Positions 20,748 to 28,390 of a DNA stretch of 33,204 bases are shown piece by piece (position 1 is the first letter of the stretch; every line of letters begins with the position of its first letter). Source of the DNA: Armatimonadota bacterium (GTDB lineage: Bacteria > Armatimonadota > JAAZEB01). Where the stretch lies: the NCBI GenBank assembly GCA_016199585.1, contig JACQGM010000423.1, positions 1 through 33,204 on the forward strand, read 5' to 3'. The notes under the pieces are model-generated. The model searched no databases. It was not told the origin of the DNA and saw only the letters and a list, made by a program, of their open reading frames with translations. The translations under genes and the position numbers were made by a program.

Positions 20748-23068
20748 AGCGGGAACACTCCTGCCTGCCGAGAGCGACACTCATCCTCGTGGCTTTCCTG
20801 TTCGCCTTCGCCTCCGCGGCCGGGGCCGCGGAGGACCCGGCCGCCGACCTGAAGAAGGAGCGCCAGGCCGGCGCCGCCTTCTTCGCGCATTTCCGCCAGC
20901 GCTTCGGCTTGAGCGACAACGAGCGTTACCGCAGCATGGCCAACGAGGTGCTCTACCGGCTGAGCCGCGCCTCGGGAGAGCGCCCCGAGCTGGAGTGGCA
21001 CTCGGCCGTCCTGAAGTTCCATCCCGCAAACCCGGTGGGCCGCAACGCCTCGGCATGGCCCGGCGGCTACGTCCTCACCGACGACGCCTTCATGGATCTG
21101 ATGTGGGAGGCGTCCGGCAAGGACGAGCGGCGCATGGAGGGCATGGTGGCCGGGGTGATGGCCCACGAGGTGGGCCACGTGATGAACCGCGACACCGACG
21201 CGCTGGTGCGCCTCTACTTCCAGCAAGCCGAAGCCAGCCCGGCGCGCATCGCGAACACCCTCACCTCGCGTCCGGCGACCCTCCTTGTTCGCGCCGCCGA
21301 GCAGCGCCGCAGGGAGGACGAGGCCGACCGCGCCGGCGCCTTCTACCTCCTGCGCGCCGGCTACAGCATCAAGGAGATGATCGGCGTGTTCGAGCACATG
21401 GCGCGCGAGGAGATCGGCGAGGTCCTCTTTACCAGCGAGCTGGACCACGCCCGCTCCGCCGACCGAGTCGCCAACCTCCTGCGCGTGCAGGCGGAGGTGG
21501 CCGAGGACCAGACGCGCTTCGATGAAGCCGTGCTCCTCCTCAAGCTGGATGCCGGCGGCGCCGAGTTGGCGGGGGCCATCGCCGACCTGGAGCGCGTGCG
21601 CCGTCATTTCCCCAACAGCACCGCCGTGCGCCACGCCCAAGCCGTCGCCTGCCACCGCAAGTACCTCGCCAGCGTCGCCCCGACCGACCAGCGCTTCCGC
21701 CCCGCGTTCGCCTTCTACCGCTTCCGCGCCCTGCGCGCCGAGACCCCCCCGGAACCGGACGTGCAGAGCCTGCAGCAGGCCGCCGACCTCTACCAGGAGA
21801 TCCTGCGCCGGGGCGAGAAGACCGAGTATGCCGGCCTGGACCCGACGGTGGGCGCCTACGCGCTCGCCCTGGCGCAGTTGGGCCGGCTGGATCCGGCGCT
21901 CCGGTGGGCGCGCCGGGCGACATCCCTGGCGCCCGACGTCTGGCAGCACTGGAACACCCTCGGCAACGTGCTCCAGGCGCGCGGCGATGCCGCTGGCGCC
22001 GCGGATGCCTACGCCCGGGCGCTCTCGCTGGCGAGCGCCCGCTACCGCCTGGATCAGATCCTGAAGGCCGTGCATGGCGGGGGCGGCAGCGCCGGGGCGA
22101 TCGCCGCCGGACGCATCGCCCTGATGGAGGTTGGTCCCGCCATCTTCGGACTGGCGTGCGCGCAACAGGAGGCGGGGAACACCGGACCAGCCATCGGGCT
22201 TCTCCGCCTTTACCTGGCATTCGACGGGGAGAGCGAGTGGTCCCAGGTTGCGGCTGCGCGGCTGCGGGCGCTCGGGGGACCGCCACTCCCCCTGCGCGTC
22301 ACCGAGTTGGCCGGCGTGCGCGTGGGTGCCGACCGCAAGACGGTCGAGGAGACCCTCGGGCCGCCGGAAGCGCAGGGAAAGTCCGAGGAGGGAGCGCGCA
22401 TTCTCAAGTACCTCAAGCGCGGCGTGCGCGTGGTGCTGGAGGATCAAGAGCACGTCTCAGCCCTCATCGCGATGAGCCCTTTCTCCGGCGAGGTGGGCGC
22501 CGCCGGGGTGGCCTTGGGCGCCCCCGCCGCGGATCTGGCGAGCGCCTTCGGCAACCCGATCATCCGACAGGAAGTCTCGCCGGACGTCGCGGTGTGGGAC
22601 TACCCGCCCTCCGGCCTCACCCTGGTAGTGGGGCGAAAGGGCCTCGAGCAGGCGATCGTCTATGGCCGCCCGGAAGATGCGGCGCCCCCTGCGCCTGCCG
22701 CGGTCATCCCCGAGCTGCCACGGGCATTCGCGGTGCAGCCGGGCGACACTCGGGAGCAGGTCGAGAAGGCTCTCGGCGCGCCGTCTCAGGTCAGCGGAGA
22801 CGGCGTCTGGGTCTACCCGGAGCGTGGGCTGCGGGTGCGCTTTGGCGCGGAGGGGCGCGCGGCGCGGGTTGTCGTCACACATCCCTCGGCGGAAGCGGTC
22901 GCCGGCATCCATCTGGCCGATCCGGCGTCTAAGATCCAGGAGGTGCTCGGGGAGACACCGGCGAGCCTCAACTTCGACGACACGGTGACTTACACCGCTC
23001 CTGGCCGAGGCCTGGCGTTCATCGCCCGCGACGGCCGGGTTGTCACCATGACGCTATTCCAGTTGTGA
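20744..23068 (+). CDS. BepA-like M48 metalloprotease with TPRs and C-terminal BamE/SmpA-like repeats
   Basis: A 774-aa exported protein. A signal peptide spans about 1-28. The M48 peptidase has zinc motif HEVGH (141-145) and third ligand Glu193 in EDEADRAGAFYL; His235 in LDHARSADR matches the position of the BepA gating His. Residues about 270-510 are TPR-like. From about 520 come four repeats, each beginning with G-x-x-x-(G/A) and containing (L/F)G-x-P followed by a W/Y-rich strand: 523-580, 587-643, 661-716 and 720-774. This resembles the SmpA/BamE fold. BepA (M48 plus TPR) in E. coli cooperates with the BAM complex; fusion to BamE-like repeats is unusual. GGAGG lies 7 nt before the ATG, which overlaps the cyclase stop. 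Confidence 0.88.
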   Translation: MKREHSCLPRATLILVAFLFAFASAAGAAEDPAADLKKERQAGAAFFAHFRQRFGLSDNERYRSMANEVLYRLSRASGERPELEWHSAVLKFHPANPVGRNASAWPGGYVLTDDAFMDLMWEASGKDERRMEGMVAGVMAHEVGHVMNRDTDALVRLYFQQAEASPARIANTLTSRPATLLVRAAEQRRREDEADRAGAFYLLRAGYSIKEMIGVFEHMAREEIGEVLFTSELDHARSADRVANLLRVQAEVAEDQTRFDEAVLLLKLDAGGAELAGAIADLERVRRHFPNSTAVRHAQAVACHRKYLASVAPTDQRFRPAFAFYRFRALRAETPPEPDVQSLQQAADLYQEILRRGEKTEYAGLDPTVGAYALALAQLGRLDPALRWARRATSLAPDVWQHWNTLGNVLQARGDAAGAADAYARALSLASARYRLDQILKAVHGGGGSAGAIAAGRIALMEVGPAIFGLACAQQEAGNTGPAIGLLRLYLAFDGESEWSQVAAARLRALGGPPLPLRVTELAGVRVGADRKTVEETLGPPEAQGKSEEGARILKYLKRGVRVVLEDQEHVSALIAMSPFSGEVGAAGVALGAPAADLASAFGNPIIRQEVSPDVAVWDYPPSGLTLVVGRKGLEQAIVYGRPEDAAPPAPAAVIPELPRAFAVQPGDTREQVEKALGAPSQVSGDGVWVYPERGLRVRFGAEGRAARVVVTHPSAEAVAGIHLADPASKIQEVLGETPASLNFDDTVTYTAPGRGLAFIARDGRVVTMTLFQL

Positions 23069-23090
23069 CGCGGGGGGGGAGTGGCGCGGG

Positions 23091-23498
23091 ATGGCGAAGA
23101 TCCTGCTCGTGGATGACGAGCCGAACATCGTGAAGCTGACCAGCCTGCACCTGCGACGCCAGGGGCACGCGGTAATCTCCGCCGAGAACGGCGCGGCGGC
23201 GCTTCTCTCCGCCCGCGACGAGGAGCCGGATCTGATCGTGCTGGACGTGTTGATGCCGGTAATGGATGGCTTCGAGGCGCTGCGCGCCTTGAAGGCGGAC
23301 CCGAAGACCCGGGGCATTCCGGTGATCATGTTCACCTGCCGCGCCCTCGATGAGGATATCGCGCACGGGCTGTCGGAGGGCGCCGATCTGTACATGACCA
23401 AGCCTTTCGACATGAACGGGCTCGTCCTCGCCATCGGGCGGATACTCGCGGCGCGGACCTTCGGTGAGCATCCCTCCGCGCCAGCGAACAGCGATTGA
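23091..23498 (+). CDS. Single-domain response regulator (CheY-like receiver)
   Basis: A 135-aa receiver with no output domain. The acidic pocket is Asp8-Asp9 in LLVDDE, the phospho-acceptor is Asp52 in LIVLDVLMPVMDG, and the conserved Lys is in YMTKPFD. Thr/Ser switch and Tyr positions look ordinary. A G-rich Shine-Dalgarno lies about 10 nt upstream. It is 22 bp behind the M48 protease and very likely the third gene of the cyclase operon. No kinase is in the operon; the partner is unknown. The stop codon overlaps the -35 box of the next gene's promoter. Confidence 0.93.
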   Translation: MAKILLVDDEPNIVKLTSLHLRRQGHAVISAENGAAALLSARDEEPDLIVLDVLMPVMDGFEALRALKADPKTRGIPVIMFTCRALDEDIAHGLSEGADLYMTKPFDMNGLVLAIGRILAARTFGEHPSAPANSD

Positions 23499-23523
23499 CA
23501 TTCGGGCGCTTGTCTGCTATAGT
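23495..23523 (+). promoter_or_regulatory. Sigma-70 promoter of the Met-rich lipoprotein gene
   Basis: TTGACA (23495-23500), 17 bp, TATAGT (23518-23523). It starts within the last codons of the receiver gene, so the lipoprotein gene has its own near-consensus promoter. Confidence 0.75.
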
Positions 23524-23598
23524 AGGTAGTGTCGGGTGGATTGGCCCCGGGGCCCGCGTGCTCGCCCCCGGATGCCGCCCACGGTGGCCGGAAAGAAG

Positions 23599-24546
23599 AT
23601 GCCGATGAGACCCTTCAAGCAGTATCACTTCCTCTACCTTACGGGCATCCTGCTGCTGGCGCTCCCCCTGATCGGCGCCGGATGCGGTCGCGACGATACA
23701 GCGGTTGCGCCCGGGAATTCCGCCGTGCCGTCTCCGGACATGAGCACCAGCATGGGACCCGGCGGGGCGGCCGGTGAGCCCGGGATGCCGTTTGACCCCA
23801 CGGGAGGTCTCGGTGGCTTCCCGCCCGGCATGATGCCGGGCATGGCCGGGATGCCAGGCATGTTCGGCATGCCGGGCATGGCGATGGCGCCCGGCCCCAC
23901 GCTGCACACCGAGGAGCCGATCCTCTTCCGCGAGATGAGAGACGGCCGGGGTGAGCCGCTTCGGACCAAGGAGGTGGCGGTCAAGCAGCCGGACGGGAGC
24001 GTGATCCGCTACCTCAGCTTCCGCTACTACGCCCGAGGAGAAGCCGACTCGGTGCTCCCGATCCTTGATCCCAGTATCGAAGGCCCGATCAGCCTCGGCT
24101 CCACCTGGCACGTCTACATGCCGATCCACCTCGCGCGGGAAGAGCGGCGGCCCGGGGAGTGGGAGAATCTCTTCTACACCCACGTCATGCCGGACAAGCA
24201 GGCGATGGCCAACGCCATCCACGCCGCCGAGGCGCGACTGACGGCGCTCCGCCAGCGTGTCTACCGGCAGCCGGTCTACGCGGTGGATCTGCTGGCGGGC
24301 GAAGACATTCCTCCGGGCGCGTGGGCCCAGGCCGGCGACTCCATCGCCTCGTCCACCGAGATGCCCTACCAGCGCGCCCGCGAGTACCTGCGGCTCGCGC
24401 AGCAGGCCGAGGACCAAGGCCACCCCGAACAGGCCCGGCTCTTCGCTGCTGCCGCCGCCAAGGCCGTGGCTCAGTTGATCGACGAAAACGGCTGCGACGC
24501 CGACGCGCTCTACCTCTACGAGAAGATCGCCCGCGAAACCCGCTGA
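23599..24546 (+). CDS. Putative lipoprotein with Gly/Met/Pro-rich linker
   Basis: A 315-aa protein of unknown function. Residues 9-28 are hydrophobic and end at Cys29 (LPLIGAGC), a plausible though not ideal lipobox. A low-complexity segment with eight Met in about 19 residues (78-96; GMMPGMAGMPGMFGMPGMAM) links it to a folded C-terminal region. That region includes ILFREMRDG, SVIRYLSFRYYARGEADSVL and THVMPDKQAMANAIHAAEAR, and it ends in a helical TPR-like stretch. ATG 23599 and ATG 23605 are both possible; AAAGAAG precedes the first. The Met-rich piece could bind Cu(I) or Ag(I), or be a flexible tether. A terminator-like hairpin follows. Confidence 0.75.
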   Translation: MPMRPFKQYHFLYLTGILLLALPLIGAGCGRDDTAVAPGNSAVPSPDMSTSMGPGGAAGEPGMPFDPTGGLGGFPPGMMPGMAGMPGMFGMPGMAMAPGPTLHTEEPILFREMRDGRGEPLRTKEVAVKQPDGSVIRYLSFRYYARGEADSVLPILDPSIEGPISLGSTWHVYMPIHLAREERRPGEWENLFYTHVMPDKQAMANAIHAAEARLTALRQRVYRQPVYAVDLLAGEDIPPGAWAQAGDSIASSTEMPYQRAREYLRLAQQAEDQGHPEQARLFAAAAAKAVAQLIDENGCDADALYLYEKIARETR

Positions 24547-24619
24547 GTGAAGCGGTCCCGGTTCCGGATGGCGATGTGCTCGGATCGGGCACCCCCGCGC
24601 CGGTGTGATCCCGCGGTGG

Positions 24620-24678
24620 GAGGGGCGAAGCACCGCGCGGCGGCCGCGCGCCCCGCGCGTTCCGGTGCTCCGTCCCTC
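24620..24678. terminator. Imperfect terminator-like hairpin
   Basis: A 16-nt arm (24620-24635) pairs with 24663-24678 at 14 of 16 positions, with wobble pairs at the others. The loop is very GC-rich. It separates the lipoprotein gene from the convergent small membrane protein gene. Confidence 0.5.
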
Positions 24679-24720
24679 TCCGCGCTATCGCGGCGGGCCG
24701 CCGGTGCCGGCCCGCGCCGT

Positions 24721-24957
24721 TCAGCGGCGGATCTCCTGCGAAGGCCGCAGCAGCTTGTTGAACATCCCCATGTTCAGGATCGTGGGCGCCCACAGGCCGA
24801 CGAAAAGGCTCCACTGGCGCTTCCCGACCAGGAAGAGGACCAGCGACGTGATAATCGAACCGAGCATCCCCGCGAAGTACGCCGTCGAGGAAAGGTTCTC
24901 CAGCTTCTGCATCGGCTGCTCTACCAGTTTCTGCGCCGACTCCATCGTCACTGCCAT
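24721..24957 (-). CDS. Small two-helix membrane protein, unknown function
   Basis: A 78-aa protein with two transmembrane segments: TAYFAGMLGSIITSLVLFLV and, after GKRQ, WSLFVGLWAPTILNMGMFNK. The N-terminal part is an amphipathic helix (ESAQKLVEQPMQKLENLSS). I recall similar short proteins with an SLFVGLWxPT motif in several phyla, with no known function. AAGGAGG lies 7 nt before the ATG at 24957; the ATG at 24963 is too close to it. The gene is convergent with the lipoprotein gene and divergent from the thioredoxin gene. No promoter is recognisable. Confidence 0.82.
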   Translation of the reverse strand: MAVTMESAQKLVEQPMQKLENLSSTAYFAGMLGSIITSLVLFLVGKRQWSLFVGLWAPTILNMGMFNKLLRPSQEIRR

Positions 24958-25181
24958 ATCCATGCCTCCTTCGTTCCGAACACTCAATCGCGAAGACCAT
25001 CGTGATCCCCGCTCCGGCGCTCTTTCCCCGCACTGAGGATCGGAAAACCCGGCCGCGGTACCAGAGGCGGTGATGGCGGCATCGGCGGCGAGGCACACCG
25101 CCGCGATCTTCGCCGATGCGCCCCTGCCGCAGCGGCCGAGTAGCCCGAGGCGCCGGCACGGGTGCCAAGCTGTACCCCAGT

Positions 25182-25207
25182 GTTTCATCCGGTTCGCTAC
25201 CGGGCAT
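25182..25207 (+). promoter_or_regulatory. Weak fourth SigB-like candidate before the thioredoxin gene
   Basis: GTTTCA (25182-25187), 14 bp, GGGCAT (25202-25207), 89 bp before the ATG. It shares spacing and GTTT with the three stronger elements but has C for T in the -10. The rest of 24964-25295 holds no gene that I can support. Confidence 0.25.
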
Positions 25208-25295
25208 GCTCCGTCAACGGCGGACCCATGTACCCGGGCATCAGTTCCCGGACGCCGCTCGCAGGCCTCAGGCGGGAGGCGGGGGAGGGGTCGGA

Positions 25296-26159
25296 ATGGT
25301 ACGGACGCGATGGGTGGCGGCGGCTGCAATGATCGGCTGGCTCCTGACGGCCGGCGGCGCGCGTGCTGAGGGCATCTCCTGGGGGTCCAGCGTGAAAGAT
25401 GCCCTGACGGAAGCAGCCAGGGATGGCCGGCTGGTGATGATCGGTTTCTCCGACGAGGATTGCACCTGGTGCGACCGGATGGACGGCGAGACGCTCGCGA
25501 GCCCCGAGGTGATCGAGATGGCGAAGCGGTTCGTCCCGGTGCGGATCGAGGTGGACAAGACGCCCGAGGCCGCGCGTGAGTACGGCATCGAGGGCGTGCC
25601 CAGCTTCGTCTTCCTGGAGGCGCCCGGCGACGAGGTGGCGCGGATGGAGGGCTTCATGCCCGCCCCGGCGTTTGTGGCGCGCCTGAACGAAGTGCTGGGT
25701 GAGCAGGAGCGGGTGGCCGCGCTCGTCCGCCAGGTCGCCGAGAAGCCGCAGGACTACGCGGCAAAGGCGGATCTCGCGCGCATCTACATCGAGCGCCGCA
25801 ACGGCGACAAGGCGGCTCCCCTGGTGGATGCGCTGGCGGCGCTCCCCCGCGACAGTGAGAACGTGCCCAAAGACATGGCGGACCTGCTGCTGGGCACCGG
25901 CATCGCCTACGGGTCGCGCGGCAACAACGACCGGGCGCTGGTCTACCTGGCGAAGGTTTCCGAGGGTTACCCGGACACCGAGGAAGCGGAATGGGCCGGA
26001 TTCTTCACCGGGCTGGCTCTCGGCCTCAAAGGCGAGCGCGAAGCTGCGATCGCCCAGCTCGAGAAGATGGTAGCGACGGCGAAGAACGAAGCGATCCGCG
26101 AGCGCTCCCGGATGCTCCTGGAGCGGTTCCGGGAAGCGCCCCCCGTGCCGAGCCTGTAG
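25296..26159 (+). CDS. Exported thioredoxin-fold protein with C-terminal TPRs
   Basis: A 287-aa protein. Residues 1-24 form a signal peptide (WVAAAAMIGWLLTAGGARA). A thioredoxin-like domain (about 28-145) carries the redox-active pair Cys56-x-x-Cys59 in DEDCTWCDRM and the cis-Pro loop GIEGVPSFVFLEAPG. It resembles the DsbD gamma-domain/thioredoxin_7 group, which reduces periplasmic disulfides. The remainder is helical with TPR-like pairs (AAKADLARIYIERRNGDKAA, then GIAYGSRGNNDRALVYLAKV). GGGAGGGG lies about 5 nt before the ATG. An upstream frame from 25116 is not coding-like. It is convergent with the dehydrogenase gene. Confidence 0.9.
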   Translation: MVRTRWVAAAAMIGWLLTAGGARAEGISWGSSVKDALTEAARDGRLVMIGFSDEDCTWCDRMDGETLASPEVIEMAKRFVPVRIEVDKTPEAAREYGIEGVPSFVFLEAPGDEVARMEGFMPAPAFVARLNEVLGEQERVAALVRQVAEKPQDYAAKADLARIYIERRNGDKAAPLVDALAALPRDSENVPKDMADLLLGTGIAYGSRGNNDRALVYLAKVSEGYPDTEEAEWAGFFTGLALGLKGEREAAIAQLEKMVATAKNEAIRERSRMLLERFREAPPVPSL

Positions 26160-26190
26160 ACCGACGGGTGAGCCGCCGGACGAGTGAAGG

Positions 26191-26228
26191 GTGATGGGTG
26201 ACGAGTGGGATCACCCGTCACCCATCAC
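26191..26228. terminator. Hairpin of GTGATGGGTGACG repeat between convergent genes
   Basis: A 17-nt arm (26191-26207) pairs with 26212-26228 with one mismatch and a 4-nt loop (ggat). The flanks repeat related words (acgagtgaagg, actcgtcat). It is the only sequence between the thioredoxin and dehydrogenase stops, so it is probably a bidirectional terminator. Confidence 0.65.
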
Positions 26229-26231
26229 TCG

Positions 26232-27239
26232 TCATTGGTCCAGGGCAGCGATCACTGCGTCGGTCACCTGCTGGGTCGTGGCCGGGCCGCCCAGGTCGCG
26301 CGGATGATGGGCGGGATCGGCCAGCACCTGCGCCACGGCGCTCTCGATGCGCGCGCCCGCCTCTTCTTCGCCCAGGTGCCGGAGCATCATCGCGGCAGAG
26401 AGGATCACCGCCGCGGGGTTAGCCAGCCCTTTCCCGGCGATGTCCGGGGCGCTGCCGTGTACGGCCTCGAAGACGGCGTAGTCGGTGCCCAGGTTCGCTC
26501 CCGGCACCACGCCCAGGCCGCCCACCAGGCCGGCGCACAGATCGGAGAGGATGTCGCCGTAGAGATTCTCCATCAGCAGGAGCTGGAAGCGCTGGGGCCG
26601 CGCCACGAGGTGCATCGCCGTCGCGTCCACGATCAGCTCCTCGTATTCGATGTCGGGGTAGCCCCGGGCCACCTTGCGCGCGCACTCCAGGAAGAGCCCG
26701 TCGCTCATCTTCATGATGTTGGCCTTGTGTACGGCCGTCACCTTCGTGCGCCCGGTCGCCACCGCATGGGCGAAGGCGAACTCGCTGATCCGAGTGCTGG
26801 CCTTCTCGGTGATGATCTTCAGGCTCTCCACCACCCCGGGCACCACCAGGTGCTCGATGCCGGAGTACTCCCCCTCGGTGTTCTCACGGATGATCACCAG
26901 GTCCACGTCGCGAAAGGGCACCGGCACCCCGGGGAGCGTCTTCACCGGACGCACCGAGGCGAAGAGATCCAGGGCCTTCCGCAGCGCCACGTTGGGGCTG
27001 GCGAAGCCGCGCCCCACCGGCGTCGTGAGCGGTCCCTTCAGCGCCACGCGGGTGGCCTTGATGCTGTCGAGGACCTGGTCCGGCAGGGCGCTGCCGTACT
27101 TACTGACGACCTCGGCGCCTGCCTCCGCCACCCGCCACCGGATGTCCACCCCCGCCGCGGCCAGCACTTCACTGGCCGCTCCGGTCACCTCCGGGCCGAT
27201 GCCGTCGCCCGGTATCAGCGTGATCTCGTGCGCGCTCAT
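26232..27239 (-). CDS. Isocitrate/isopropylmalate dehydrogenase family protein, probably NAD-dependent isocitrate dehydrogenase
   Basis: A 335-aa metal- and NAD(P)-dependent beta-decarboxylating dehydrogenase. Motifs are ITLIPGDGIGPEVTGAASEV, substrate loop SPNVALRKALDLFASVRPVK, VIIRENTEGEYSGIEH (typical of NAD-type isocitrate dehydrogenases) and HKANIMKMSDGLFLE with the catalytic Lys. The metal-binding MENLYGDILSDLCAGLVGG and cofactor loop VHGSAPDIAGKGLANPAAVI follow. VDATAMHLV replaces the more usual VDN/AAxMQLV, so the substrate could be another 2-hydroxyacid such as homoisocitrate or isopropylmalate. GGGGGGA lies about 7 nt before the ATG. The gene appears monocistronic and convergent with the thioredoxin gene. 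Confidence 0.9.
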   Translation of the reverse strand: MSAHEITLIPGDGIGPEVTGAASEVLAAAGVDIRWRVAEAGAEVVSKYGSALPDQVLDSIKATRVALKGPLTTPVGRGFASPNVALRKALDLFASVRPVKTLPGVPVPFRDVDLVIIRENTEGEYSGIEHLVVPGVVESLKIITEKASTRISEFAFAHAVATGRTKVTAVHKANIMKMSDGLFLECARKVARGYPDIEYEELIVDATAMHLVARPQRFQLLLMENLYGDILSDLCAGLVGGLGVVPGANLGTDYAVFEAVHGSAPDIAGKGLANPAAVILSAAMMLRHLGEEEAGARIESAVAQVLADPAHHPRDLGGPATTQQVTDAVIAALDQ

Positions 27240-27259
27240 GCAGATGTCCCCCCCACCCC

Positions 27260-27289
27260 ATTATTGTCCCCGGCGGGGAGAGAACGCAA
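27260..27289 (-). promoter_or_regulatory. Possible promoter of the dehydrogenase gene
   Basis: On the minus strand TTGCGT (27289-27284), 18 bp, AATAAT (27265-27260), about 20 bp before the ATG. The spacer contains a small TCCCC-GGC-GGGGA hairpin. The match is moderate. Confidence 0.35.
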
Positions 27290-27333
27290 AGCGATGCGGG
27301 TCCGGCCGTGGGAGGCAATGGCACAGGGCCGCG

Positions 27334-27996
27334 TCAGCCCACGTACAGGGAGTATATCTCGCTGACCGGCACCGGGCGGCGGGAGGCAGCGGCGATGTCG
27401 CGTCCCTCATGCGTCCAGAGCGGCGGAGCGATGGAGAGGCACTGGTCGCCGCCGATGAGCGCAACTTCGTCCTGCCACCCCGGCCAGCGCAGGCTTTGGT
27501 AGAAGCGCGCCAGGTCGCCGCTCAGGATCCACACCAGGAGCTGGCTGTAGGTCATCTCCTCCATCGCCTCCCACGCCAAGGTATCGGGAGCGAAGTAGCA
27601 GGCATGATGGTGTCCGGGTCCCAGTGCGCCCCCGTCGAGGGCGAAGAACCCACCCACAATGTCGTCGGCCACCAGAACGAACGGCGGCGGCTCGTCCTCC
27701 CGGGTCACCGACCGGCCCCAGTTCCATCCCGGCAGTGAGCGCGGCAGCCGTGGATGCCCGGAGCCGAGCACGCGCAGCCATCCGTGGTCCACCAGCAGCC
27801 CCCCGGTTTCATAGATGACGGCTCCCAGCGGGCTGCGGGTGCTCACTTGCGCGGCGAGGAGCGCCTCGCTGCGGGCGGGATCTGATGCAGGGAGCACTTC
27901 CGCGCGGTTGGTGGCGGCGCGGATCCATCGCGAGACGAGCGGCCAGGCCGGCGCGTCACTCTCGATCAGCTCAGCCAGAGTGCGCCTCGCGATCAT
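27334..27996 (-). CDS. DUF2625 family protein
   Basis: A 220-aa soluble protein resembling the DUF2625 family, of unknown function. Typical features are LIESDAPAWPLVSRWIRAAT, SEALLAAQVSTRSPLGAVIYETGG, LLVDHGWLRVLGSGHPRL and WNWGRSV, followed by VLVADDIVGGFFALDGGALG and YSQLLVWILSGDLARFYQSLRW. GGGAGG lies about 6 nt before the ATG at 27996. The HPt coding sequence overlaps its start by 26 bp, so it is the last gene of a LuxR-HPt-DUF2625 unit. That position may be accidental; no signalling motif is seen. Confidence 0.8.
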   Translation of the reverse strand: MIARRTLAELIESDAPAWPLVSRWIRAATNRAEVLPASDPARSEALLAAQVSTRSPLGAVIYETGGLLVDHGWLRVLGSGHPRLPRSLPGWNWGRSVTREDEPPPFVLVADDIVGGFFALDGGALGPGHHHACYFAPDTLAWEAMEEMTYSQLLVWILSGDLARFYQSLRWPGWQDEVALIGGDQCLSIAPPLWTHEGRDIAAASRRPVPVSEIYSLYVG

Positions 27997-28390
27997 CTTG
28001 TCCTCCCGCCGGTTCGTCGGGCGTGAGAATGCCGGCAGACGGGCGGCTCCCGCCGGGGTCATCCAGGGAGCGCCGGAGAGCTCGCAAGAGGGCGGTGACT
28101 TGCCGGCAGTAGTGGGGATGATGGTCGGGGCCGCGCTGCCGCAGCGCCTCCAGGCAGAGCTCCAGGTCGTGGGCGCACCGTGTGACCGTGCTGAAGCCGA
28201 ACACGCCGGCCGAGCCGGCCACGTTGTGCGTGAGGCGCTCCAGGGCCAGCGCCCGGGCGACGTCCCACGGCCCGGCGCAAATCTCCCCCCAGGTGATCTC
28301 GATGCCCGCCACCGCCTCGTGCAGGTGAGCCAGGTAGGAATCGCGCAGCCGCTCGAGCTGGAGGCGGAGCGCCGCGCTCGGATCGGACAT
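27971..28390 (-). CDS. Histidine phosphotransfer (HPt) domain protein
   Basis: A 139-aa helical phosphotransfer protein. The phospho-acceptor candidate is His55 in LERLTHNVAGSAGVFGF, where the family usually has H-x-L-K-G-S; the Lys is replaced by Ala. A second helix follows (TVTRCAHDLELCLEALRQRG), and the last 30 residues are polar and probably disordered. The ATG overlaps the stop of the NarL-type regulator (TGATG), and the 3' end overlaps the DUF2625 start. It probably relays phosphate from the hybrid kinase at 29783 to a regulator; this pairing is inferred from proximity. Confidence 0.85.
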   Translation of the reverse strand: MSDPSAALRLQLERLRDSYLAHLHEAVAGIEITWGEICAGPWDVARALALERLTHNVAGSAGVFGFSTVTRCAHDLELCLEALRQRGPDHHPHYCRQVTALLRALRRSLDDPGGSRPSAGILTPDEPAGGQDDREAHSG

